A program made the translations under genes and the position numbers. Below the pieces are notes generated by a model, which worked only from the letters and a program-made list of their open reading frames with translations, made no database searches and was not told where the DNA came from. Positions 1 to 7,400 of a stretch of 7,685 nucleotides of DNA are shown in pieces. Position 1 is the first letter of the stretch. Each line of letters begins with the position of its first letter. Source of the stretch: an uncultured Clostridium sp. (GTDB lineage Bacteria > Bacillota > Clostridia > TANB77 > CAG-508); contig CANEMG010000037.1 in the NCBI GenBank assembly GCA_947428535.1, positions 1 through 7,685 on the forward strand, read 5' to 3'.

Positions 1-878
1 ATAAATTTTCTTTTTTTAATTCTATATCATTTGAATACTCAACTAATAAACCAGAATAATATCCTTGAATTATTTCAGATAAAGTATCTAAAACAGATGA
101 ACATACACAATGTATTGCATATATATCAGAACCGAATGAACTTGCTACACTTGTATAGTAAATATTTACAATTCTTTGCAAAATTTTGTCAAATATAAGA
201 TCTTTAGCAAAATATAATATTTCTTTTATATAATTTAATGTAATTTTAAAGAATCTAAATTTAGAATGTATTAATAGTAATAAACTGTCTACAAAAGTAG
301 ATATTATAGTTGCAATATAAATTCCAATTTCATTATATCCATATTTTATACTTATATAATCTCCTAATATATTAACAAAAGAAGAAATTAATGTTATTAT
401 AAAATTTTTTTTGTTATTTGCTTTTATTTTTAATATGTTTTTTGGAACATATCCGAATTGCTTGAAATGGCAACTGAATAGCTTTTAATTTTAATATCGT
501 TGATAATATTTCACGTGTATTTTCTTCTAAAGTATATATGTAAGTTATTTGTTTGGAAAATGCAAAAAGTATAATGGATATGAATATAGAACTTATAAAT
601 TCTATAAACATTGCAGAAGTGTTTATGGTATTTGCATTTTTCTTATCTCTAACTAATACAATACCGTGAGCTGTTCCTATGCATAATTGTATTGTGTTTA
701 TAGCCCAATTTAAAGTCATAAATGTTGAAAATACTATTACAGCAGTTTTTCCAATTGAGTTTGACATCGATTTATCTATTATTAATAATATTGTATTAGT
801 AAGTTCAACAACAATATATGGCAAAATAAATAAAAATGTTTTCACGATTACATTTAGTGGTATTTTTGATTGTTTCAT
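1..878 (-). pseudogene. MATE-family efflux transporter, frameshifted and cut by the window edge
   Basis: This is a multi-spanning membrane antiporter of the MATE family, which exports drugs or metabolites in exchange for Na+ or H+. From the ATG at 878 the frame reads MKQSKIPLNV and then hydrophobic helices at about residues 9-34, 46-68, 88-108 and 125-141, with the MATE-like stretch LPFQAI before the break. That frame stops at 414-416 after a CGG codon (453-455, codon 142). The adjacent frame continues without a stop to position 1 for about 151 further codons. It reads GYVPKNILKIKANNKKN, then NILGDYISIKYGYNEIGIY, as expected after LPFQAI in this family. Removing one base at 453-455 restores a continuous protein of about 292 visible residues; the family is usually about 440-460 long, so the C-terminal third lies off the edge. 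Either a real pseudogene, a sequencing error or a recoded gene. The MATE assignment is from overall pattern and I am fairly sure of it; the substrate is unknown. Confidence 0.8.
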
Positions 879-884
879 TTTTTT

Positions 885-888
885 CTCC
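885..888 (-). promoter_or_regulatory. Ribosome binding site deciding the MATE start
   Basis: GGAG on the minus strand lies 6 bases before the ATG at 878. An in-frame ATG 12 bases upstream, at 890, has only AT-rich sequence in front of it and no Shine-Dalgarno match. The GGAG actually overlaps that upstream ATG. The start at 878 is therefore preferred. Confidence 0.65.
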
Positions 889-920
889 ATTATATATAAA
901 AAATTATGCTAACATTTTAA

Positions 921-949
921 AATTTAACATATAAATATTTAATTTGCAA
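921..949 (-). promoter_or_regulatory. Candidate promoter for the MATE gene
   Basis: On the minus strand, TTGCAA (949-944) is followed by a 17-base spacer and TAAATT (926-921). A TG one base before the -10 gives an extended -10 pattern. The predicted transcript start, near 914, would leave a leader of about 35 bases before the ATG at 878. Hexamer matches are partial and the region is AT-rich, so chance matches are possible. Confidence 0.4.
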
Positions 950-973
950 GAAAAAAATTACCTAAATTGCAAA
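943..973. promoter_or_regulatory. Inverted TTTGCAA / TTGCAAA pair, possible operator
   Basis: TTTGCAA (943-949) and its reverse complement TTGCAAA (967-973) are separated by 17 bases between the two divergent genes. Each arm contains the 6-bp palindrome TTGCAA. The left arm coincides with the candidate -35 of the minus-strand MATE promoter, so a bound regulator could act there. No known operator consensus is recognised. Confidence 0.2.
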
Positions 974-983
974 AGCTAAATAC

Positions 984-1012
984 TTGATTTTTCTAATTAG
1001 ATATAATAAAAT
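984..1012 (+). promoter_or_regulatory. Candidate promoter for the DUF2207 gene
   Basis: TTGATT (984-989), a 17-base spacer and TAAAAT (1007-1012) form a plausible sigma-A-type promoter about 58 bases before the start codon. A perfect TATAAT at 1002-1007 overlaps it, but only a 12-base spacing separates that from TTGATT. The -10 choice is therefore uncertain. Confidence 0.4.
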
Positions 1013-1060
1013 TTAAATTACTATAAAGAGTTAACACAAATAATTTATTAAAATAAAATT

Positions 1061-1064
1061 GGGG
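1061..1064 (+). promoter_or_regulatory. Ribosome binding site deciding the DUF2207 start
   Basis: GGGG followed by ATAAAA places a Shine-Dalgarno site 6 bases before the ATG at 1071. An in-frame TTG at 1059 would start inside this site and has no ribosome binding site of its own, so it is rejected as the start. Confidence 0.65.
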
Positions 1065-1070
1065 ATAAAA

Positions 1071-3056
1071 ATGAAAAAGAATAAAACTATATTACTTTTA
1101 ATATCATCTGTTATACTTTTTATTGTTGCAATAACAGGAATAATAATAGAAAATAATTCAGAAAGAAAAAGTCAAAAATGGAATTCATTAGACTATAATG
1201 TTATGGTGAATTCTGATGGAAGTATGGATGTAATAGAAACTTGGGATGTAGCTATAAGCAATACAAATACTATTTTTAAAAATTTCAATCTTTCATCAGG
1301 TGTTAGTAATGTAAAAGTAGCATTGGTTGAAAATGGTGTAGAAAAAGAATTACAACAAATTAATGTAGAACAGTATCATGTAGATAGAGGGTGCTATTAT
1401 GCTCTTCAAACTAACCCTTCAACCTTTGAAATTGCTTGGAATGTTGATTTAGATAATTCTAAAGGAGATAAAACTTATAAAGTTTATTATACTATAGAAG
1501 ATGCAGTAAAAGTGTATGGAGATTGTACAGAACTTTATTGGAAATTTTTAGATGAATCAAATTTAATTTCGGGTAAAAGTGTTACTGGAACTATAAATTT
1601 GCCTAAAAAGGTAAGTAATATAGAAAAACTTAGGGTGTGGGCACATGGGGCTTTATCTGGAGAAATAAATAGAGTTTCAGAAGATAAAGTTTCATTTAAA
1701 GTTCCAAAACTTACTAAAAATACTATGTTAGAAGTGAGAATTGTTGCTGAGGAAAATATTTATCAAGGAAGTACAAAATCTAGTGATTCAAATAAATTGC
1801 AATCTATAATATCAGAAGAACAGGCTTGGGCAGATGAGGCAAATTTAGAAAGATATAAAGCTAGACTTTTTACTGGAATAATAATATTAATATGTGCTTT
1901 AATATTTGTTTTCTTTTATAAAAAAGTAAAAACATATAAAGAACAAGAAAAAGAGTTAGTAGAAAGATATGCTATAGATATTCCTGAAATAGAATATTTT
2001 AGGGAAATACCAGATGAAGAAAATGCAACTCCAAGCAGGGCTTTATATTTAGAACAACTTAAAGGTAATACTTCATATATGAAGCCAGATCAGAATGTTT
2101 TTGTAGGTACATTATTAGACTTGTCATTAAAAGGTTTTATAAGTTTTGAAAATATTAGTAAGAAAGAGTTTAAAATAATATTTAATGATGGAATGTCAAA
2201 ACAATTAGTAGATGATGAAGAAATTGTATATGATATATTAGAAAAAGCTAGAAATAGTATAGATTCACAAAGAAATTATATTACAACTGAGGAATTATCA
2301 TCATATACTAAAGATGAATATAATGATTTTATGAAAAAATTGGATAGGATAAAATTTTTATCAGAAGAGTATCATATTAAAAGTGGAAATATAGATATTG
2401 AAAAAAAGAAGATTATTGATAAATTAAAAACAAAAAGTGGAATACATATATTTCTATTATTGTTTCCTATATTTATAATGTTTATTGTTACAGGTGGATT
2501 ATTAGATAAAGGAATTAATTTTTCCGGAATATGGATAAAAGTATTTGTAGCAGTAATAATGTTTATTATAGCATTTATTATTGGAAATGGATGGTGCATA
2601 TATGCAATAGGAAGAATTCTAAATAAAATTACTTTTCTTTCAGAAAAAGGATATACAGAAGAATTAGAATGGAAAGGTCTAAAAAAATATATGGAAGACT
2701 ATTCATTACTAAAAGATAAGACCATTTCAGACATAATTTTATGGGAAAAATTTTTAGTATATGCAACAACATTTGGAATTTCTGAAAAAGTTATTGGACA
2801 GCTTAAAATTGTTCATCCAGAAATGTTTGATACAAATAATGAATTTTATAATAGATGTGCATATTGGCCAGTAGTATCTAATTCTAGTATAGGTGAAAAT
2901 GGTTTCACTAACTTAAGTGATGGGTTAGGAAAAGCTTATAATACAGCTTCATCTGCTTGGAGTGCAGCACACTCATCTAGTAGTGGTAGTGGTTCAGGAG
3001 GAGGATTCTCAAGCGGTGGCGGAGGCCGGATGTGGCGGAGGCGGCTGCGGAGGTAG
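1071..3056 (+). CDS. DUF2207-type predicted membrane protein, frameshifted C-terminal tail
   Basis: The 661-residue product resembles the DUF2207 family of membrane proteins, whose function is not established. An N-terminal hydrophobic segment (about residues 5-25) acts as signal or anchor. An extracytoplasmic beta-rich domain follows (about 35-235), with the family-like motif DGSMDVIETWDV near its start and LYWKF later. A membrane helix lies at about 266-283. A charged cytoplasmic domain follows (about 285-455), then two more helices at about 458-476 and 487-512. A second soluble part contains WEKFLVYATTFGI and ends in a Ser/Gly tail. Family members usually end in a long glycine run. Here the frame switches at codon 653 to an Arg-rich end (CGG ATG TGG CGG...). 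Dropping one C at 3026/3027 instead gives GGCGGGGCGGR, ending at a TAG at 3058-3060. The protein is thus essentially intact apart from its last ten residues. Its own promoter lies upstream; no terminator is visible directly after it. Confidence 0.85.
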   Translation: MKKNKTILLLISSVILFIVAITGIIIENNSERKSQKWNSLDYNVMVNSDGSMDVIETWDVAISNTNTIFKNFNLSSGVSNVKVALVENGVEKELQQINVEQYHVDRGCYYALQTNPSTFEIAWNVDLDNSKGDKTYKVYYTIEDAVKVYGDCTELYWKFLDESNLISGKSVTGTINLPKKVSNIEKLRVWAHGALSGEINRVSEDKVSFKVPKLTKNTMLEVRIVAEENIYQGSTKSSDSNKLQSIISEEQAWADEANLERYKARLFTGIIILICALIFVFFYKKVKTYKEQEKELVERYAIDIPEIEYFREIPDEENATPSRALYLEQLKGNTSYMKPDQNVFVGTLLDLSLKGFISFENISKKEFKIIFNDGMSKQLVDDEEIVYDILEKARNSIDSQRNYITTEELSSYTKDEYNDFMKKLDRIKFLSEEYHIKSGNIDIEKKKIIDKLKTKSGIHIFLLLFPIFIMFIVTGGLLDKGINFSGIWIKVFVAVIMFIIAFIIGNGWCIYAIGRILNKITFLSEKGYTEELEWKGLKKYMEDYSLLKDKTISDIILWEKFLVYATTFGISEKVIGQLKIVHPEMFDTNNEFYNRCAYWPVVSNSSIGENGFTNLSDGLGKAYNTASSAWSAAHSSSSGSGSGGGFSSGGGGRMWRRRLRR

Positions 3057-3060
3057 ATAG
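3021..3060 (+). other. GC-rich glycine-tail segment with one-base frameshift
   Basis: This short stretch is far richer in G and C than anything else in the window and is made of GGN glycine codons. In the open frame it ends in CGG, ATG, TGG, CGG, AGG codons and a TAG at 3054-3056. Skipping one C at 3026/3027 gives a run of Gly with two Cys and a terminal Arg before a TAG at 3058-3060, as expected for a DUF2207 tail. The corrected gene would be 1071-3060 with one base skipped. Confidence 0.8.
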
Positions 3061-3081
3061 AAAATAAAATATACAAAGTAC

Positions 3082-3110
3082 TTGCTTTTTATATAAAAAT
3101 ATTGTAAAAT
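3082..3110 (+). promoter_or_regulatory. Promoter upstream of the 40-codon ORF and carAB
   Basis: TTGCTT (3082-3087), a 17-base spacer and TAAAAT (3105-3110) make a good sigma-A-like promoter. Transcription would start near 3117, 29 bases before the ATG at 3146. It is the best promoter match between the DUF2207 gene and carA. An ATTGT-N10-ACAAT dyad (3101-3120) overlaps the -10 and start point and could be a repressor site, but its arms are only 5 bp. Confidence 0.5.
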
Positions 3111-3145
3111 TATAAACAATGTAAATAATGCGAAAGGAAATAAAA

Positions 3146-3268
3146 ATGAAATTATTAAATGGACTAAAAACAGTAGAAAATATAAAATTTTTCACAGCTG
3201 GAGCTATTTATTTAATAGTTTTATTTATATTTTATTTTAAAAAAAGTAATATTGCTTTTAAACACTAA
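3146..3268 (+). CDS. 40-aa single-helix small protein or leader peptide
   Basis: This frame is preceded by AAAGGA (3133-3138) at a 7-base spacing, which is as good a ribosome binding site as that of carA, and by its own candidate promoter. The product starts MKLLNGLKTVENIK, has one hydrophobic segment (about residues 15-31, FFTAGAIYLIVLFIFYF) and ends KKSNIAFKH, so it could insert in the membrane. I recognise no family. Its stop codon (3266-3268) falls inside the 5' arm of the terminator hairpin. Positions 3205-3238 of its coding sequence are 24 T, 9 A and 1 G. Position, length and U-rich content recall leader ORFs of pyrimidine attenuators (E. coli pyrL, 44 codons). It may equally be an independent small membrane protein gene with its own terminator. 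Translation is well supported; the role is not. Confidence 0.55.
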   Translation: MKLLNGLKTVENIKFFTAGAIYLIVLFIFYFKKSNIAFKH

Positions 3269-3288
3269 ATTTATTTAGTGTTTTTTTT
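3260..3288 (+). terminator. Intrinsic terminator (possible attenuator) before carA
   Basis: A perfect 10-bp inverted repeat pairs AAACACTAAA (3260-3269) with TTTAGTGTTT (3274-3283) around a TTTA loop. An uninterrupted T run follows to 3288. The stem is AT-rich, so it is modest in strength, but the U tract is strong. It starts within the 40-codon ORF and ends 63 bases before carA, so it could either close the small gene or attenuate carAB. Confidence 0.75.
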
Positions 3289-3351
3289 ACGAAAGTTTTA
3301 TACAAAAGAATTAATATAAAGAGATTATTTTATAAAAGAAAGGATAAAAAG
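3289..3351 (+). promoter_or_regulatory. Short carA leader segment and ribosome binding site
   Basis: AAAGGA at 3339-3344 sits 7 bases before the carA ATG. Upstream, TATACA (3299), TAATAT (3312) and TATAAA (3331) resemble -10 boxes, but none has a convincing -35 at 16-18 bases. I see no strong promoter here and no room for a PyrR-type antiterminator/terminator pair. Confidence 0.5.
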
Positions 3352-4425
3352 ATGATAGGGTATTTGGTACTAGAAAATGGCGAAGTTTTTGAAGGAGAAA
3401 GAATAGGATATACTGTAGATACAGCATGCGAAGTAGTATTTAACACAGCAATGGCAGGATATATTGAAACTTTCACAGATCCTTCATATGCAGGACAAGG
3501 TATTGTAATGACATATCCATTAATAGGAAATTATGGAGTTATACCAGAAGATTATGAATCAGATGGTATTTATGCAAAAGCAATATTTATTCATGAGTTA
3601 GCAGAATTTGAAAGTAATTTTAGAACTAAATTTAATCTGGAAAAATTTTTAAGGGACTATAAAATTCCTGGACTTACAAATGTAAATACAAGAAAATTAA
3701 CAAAAATTTTAAGAGATACTGGAACTATGAGAGGTTATATTACTTCAAATATTAGCAATATGAATGAAATAATGGAAAAAATTAAAGAATATCAAATAGG
3801 GAAAATTGTTGATAAAATTACTTGTAATCAAATAACTACATATGGAAAAGGAAAAGAAATAAAAGTAGCTTTAATGGATTATGGATTAAAGCATAATATA
3901 GTAAATTCTTTATTAAAAAGAGGTGCTGAAGTAACAATATTTCCAGCAGATACACCAGCTGAAAAAGTACTTGCAATGAAACCAGATGGAATTATGCTTT
4001 CAAATGGACCAGGAGATCCAAAAGATTGTGATGTTCAAATTAGAAATGTTAAAAAATTATATGATAGTAATGTTCCAATATTAGGAATTTGTTTAGGTCA
4101 TCAACTTATGGGACTAGCAAACGGAGCAAAAACAGCAAAACTAAAATATGGACATAGAGGACCAAATCATCCAGTAAAAGATTTAAGAGAAGATAGAGTT
4201 CATATTACTTCTCAAAATCATGGATATTATATAGTAGAAGGAAGTGTTGATAGTAGAATTGCTGAAGTATCACATATAAATTTAAATGATGGTACTGTGG
4301 AAGGATTAAGATATAAAGGAAAAAATATATTTACAGTTCAATTCCATCCAGAAGCATGTCCAGGACCAGAAGATACAGCATATATATTTGATGAATTTAT
4401 AGATATGATTAAGAAAAATAAATAG
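3352..4425 (+). CDS. carA: Carbamoyl-phosphate synthase small subunit (glutaminase)
   Basis: The small subunit hydrolyses glutamine and passes ammonia to the large subunit for carbamoyl phosphate synthesis, the first step of pyrimidine and arginine biosynthesis in the cytoplasm. The 357-residue length is normal. The N-terminal domain (about 1-150) carries the family signature from NTAMAGYIETFTDPSYAGQ to TYPLIGNYGV. The C-terminal class I glutamine amidotransferase domain (about 170-350) has the nucleophile elbow GICLGHQ with Cys247. The triad is completed by His332 and Glu334 in VQFHPEACPGP. SNGPGDP and GHRGPNHPV are also present, so the enzyme looks catalytically complete. The start has a good AAAGGA site. 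carB follows after 18 bases, so the two are co-transcribed. Whether the pair serves pyrimidines only or also arginine cannot be told from the window. In Bacillus nomenclature a pyrimidine-specific copy would be pyrAA. Confidence 0.98.
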   Translation: MIGYLVLENGEVFEGERIGYTVDTACEVVFNTAMAGYIETFTDPSYAGQGIVMTYPLIGNYGVIPEDYESDGIYAKAIFIHELAEFESNFRTKFNLEKFLRDYKIPGLTNVNTRKLTKILRDTGTMRGYITSNISNMNEIMEKIKEYQIGKIVDKITCNQITTYGKGKEIKVALMDYGLKHNIVNSLLKRGAEVTIFPADTPAEKVLAMKPDGIMLSNGPGDPKDCDVQIRNVKKLYDSNVPILGICLGHQLMGLANGAKTAKLKYGHRGPNHPVKDLREDRVHITSQNHGYYIVEGSVDSRIAEVSHINLNDGTVEGLRYKGKNIFTVQFHPEACPGPEDTAYIFDEFIDMIKKNK

Positions 4426-4443
4426 AGAGTGGAGTGAAAAAAG

Positions 4444-7400
4444 ATGCCAAAAAATAAAAGTATAAAAAAAGTTTTAGTTATAGGTTCAGGACCAATTATA
4501 ATTGGTCAAGCAGCAGAATTCGATTATGCTGGAACACAAGCTTGTAGAGAACTAAAAAAAGAGGGAATAGAAGTTGTTTTAATAAATTCAAATCCTGCTA
4601 CAATAATGACAGATAAAAATATGGCAGATAAAATTTATATTGAACCATTAACAGTTGAAACAGTAAAAAAGATAATCGAAATTGAAAAACCAGACAGTAT
4701 ACTTCCAAATTTAGGTGGTCAAACAGGACTTAACTTAGCTATGGAACTTGAAGAATCAGGATTTTTAAATGAAAGAAAAGTTAGACTTTTAGGAACTGGT
4801 GTAGAAGGAATTAGAAATGCAGAAGATAGACAATGTTTTAAAGATATGATGGAATCAATTAATGAGCCTTGTATAGCAAGTAAAGTTGTTAATACAGTTG
4901 ATGATGCAGTTGAATTTACTAAAGAGATAGGATTACCAGTTATTATAAGACCAGCATATACTTTAGGTGGTACTGGTGGAGGTATTGCTTATACTATGGA
5001 AGAACTTGAAGAAATAGCAGGTTCTGGTATAAGAATGTCTAGAGTAAATGAAATATTAGTTGAAAAATGTATTACTGGTTGGAAAGAAATAGAATATGAA
5101 GTAATGAGAGATAGTAAAGGAAACTGTATTACTATTTGTAATATGGAAAACATCGATCCTGTTGGAGTACATACAGGAGACAGTATAGTTGTTGCACCAT
5201 CTCAAACTTTATCAGATAAAGAATATCAAATGCTTAGAACATCAGCTATAAAAATTATATCTGCATTAAAAATTGAAGGCGGATGTAATGTTCAATTTGC
5301 ATTAAACCCAACAAGTTTTGAATATGCAGTAATAGAAGTAAATCCTAGAGTAAGCCGTTCATCAGCATTGGCTTCAAAAGCTACAGGGTATCCAATTGCA
5401 AAAGTTGCAAGTAAAATAGCTTTAGGATATACATTAGATGAAATAAAAAATGAAGTAACAGGAAAAACATATGCTTGTTTTGAACCTGTACTTGATTATG
5501 TAGTAGTAAAAATACCAAAATGGCCATTTAAAAAGTTTCTTACAGCTAACAGAGATTTAGGAACTCAAATGAAAGCTACAGGAGAAGTTATGGCAATTGC
5601 ACCAAATTTATGTGCAGGACTTATGAAAGCAATTCGTTCTTTAGAAGAAAATGTAGAATATTTATCTTTAGATAATTTAAAAGATTTAGAAAAACCAGAA
5701 TTAGAAGAAAGACTTAAAATTATAGATAATGAAAGAATATTTGTTATAGCAGAGGCAATTAGAAAAGGAATATCTGTTGAAAGAATACATGAAATTACAA
5801 CTATAGATAGATTTTTTATAGGTATAGTTTATAAGTTAATAAAAATGGAAAAAGAGCTATCTTTAAATAAAATGAGCCCTCAAATGTTAGAAAAAGCTAA
5901 AAAGATGGGATTCACAGATAAAATAATAGCAGAGCTTTCAGAAAAAACAGAAAAAGAAATAAGAAATTTGCGTACTAGAAATGGAATAGTAGCTAATTTT
6001 AAAATGGTTGATACTTGTAGTGCAGAATTTGAAGCTAAAACACCTTATTATTATTCAAGTTATGATGATGATAATGAGACTAAACAAACTGATAATAAAA
6101 AAGTAATGGTTTTAGGATCTGGTCCAATAAGGATAGGTCAAGGTATAGAGTTCGATTATTGTAGTGTTCATGGAGTTTGGGCATTAAAAAAACAAGGATA
6201 TGAAACAATTATTGTAAATAATAATCCTGAAACAGTAAGTACAGATTTTGATATAGCAGATAGATTATATTTTGAACCTTTAACAGCTGAAGATGTTGAA
6301 AACATTGTAGATGTTGAAAAACCATATGGAGCAATAGTTCAATTTGGTGGACAAACAGCTATAAAATTAACAAAAGCTTTATCAGATATGGGTGTTAAAA
6401 TATTAGGTACACAAGAAGTAGATATGGATAGAGCAGAAGATAGAAAAGAATTTGATGAAGCTTTAAATAATTGTGGAATTTTAAGACCAAAAGGAAGTAC
6501 AATTTATACAGTTGAAGAAGCTAAAAAAGTTGCAAATATATTAGGATATCCAGTTTTAGTAAGACCATCATATGTTCTAGGTGGACAAGGTATGGCTATA
6601 GCTTACGATGATAAAGAAATAACAGAATATGTAAATGAGATAAATACTATAGAACAAGAACATCCAATTCTTGTTGATAAATACATATTAGGAAGAGAAG
6701 TAGAAGTTGATGCTATATGTGATGGTGATGATGTACTTGTTCCTGGAATAATGGAACACTTAGAAAGAGCAGGAGTTCATTCAGGAGATAGTATTTCTGT
6801 ATATCCAACACAAAATGTCGAACAAGTTCATGAAGAGAAAATAATTGAATATACAACTAAAATTGCTAAAGAGCTTAATGTAATAGGTATTTTAAATATT
6901 CAATTTATAATAAGTGAAGGAGAGGTTTATATAATAGAAGTAAATCCTCGTTCAAGTAGAACAGTTCCTTACATAAGTAAAGTTACAAATTTACCTATGA
7001 TAGATATTGCAACAAATGTAATTTTAGGTAAAAAATTAAAAGATTTAGGATATGGAACAGGTTTATATAAAAAGAGTGATTACATATGTGTAAAAATGCC
7101 AGTGTTCTCTTTTGAGAAAATAAAAAATGCTGATACTAGTTTAGGTCCTGAAATGAAATCAACTGGTGAAGTTTTAGGTGTGTCTAAGAAATTTGAAAAC
7201 GCAGTTTTAAAAGCTTTTATAGGAAGTGGAGCAAATGTATCTACAAAAGGTGCTATTTTAATAACTGTAAGAGATAAAGATAAACCAGAAATGCTTCCAC
7301 TAGCTGAAAAGTTTGCAAATTTAGGCTTCGAAATTTATGCAACATCTGGGACAGCTAAGTATTTGAAACAGCATAAAGTAAGTTCAAATGTAATTGAAAA

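Noticed and set aside
679..912. 77-codon plus-strand open frame opposite the MATE gene
   Set aside because: It is antisense to the well-supported MATE coding sequence, shows no recognisable family and has no clear ribosome binding site. It reflects AT-rich antisense of hydrophobic codons.
1059..1070. Upstream TTG start adding four residues to the DUF2207 protein
   Set aside because: The GGGG ribosome binding site overlaps this extension and serves the ATG at 1071.
2372..2599. 75-codon minus-strand open frame inside the DUF2207 gene
   Set aside because: It is antisense to coding sequence for the membrane helices and looks like low-complexity Ile/Asn/Pro. No supporting signals.
3026..3060. 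Classical programmed +1 frameshift at the DUF2207 tail
   Set aside because: The P-site tRNA would re-pair poorly after slipping (GGC to GCC; ATT to TTC in the MATE gene), and there is no stop codon at the shift site or stimulatory element I recognise. It is kept only as one alternative within the shared-site finding.
2977..3195. 72-codon minus-strand open frame across the DUF2207 tail and the 40-codon ORF
   Set aside because: It runs antisense through the glycine tail and through the promoter and ORF on the plus strand. The His/Leu/Arg composition is just the complement of those.
3061..3351. PyrR-binding leader, T-box, ARG box or other known riboswitch upstream of carA
   Set aside because: I looked for the conserved PyrR-binding loop sequence, an antiterminator competing with the hairpin and T-box features, and saw none. 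Only the single terminator hairpin is present.
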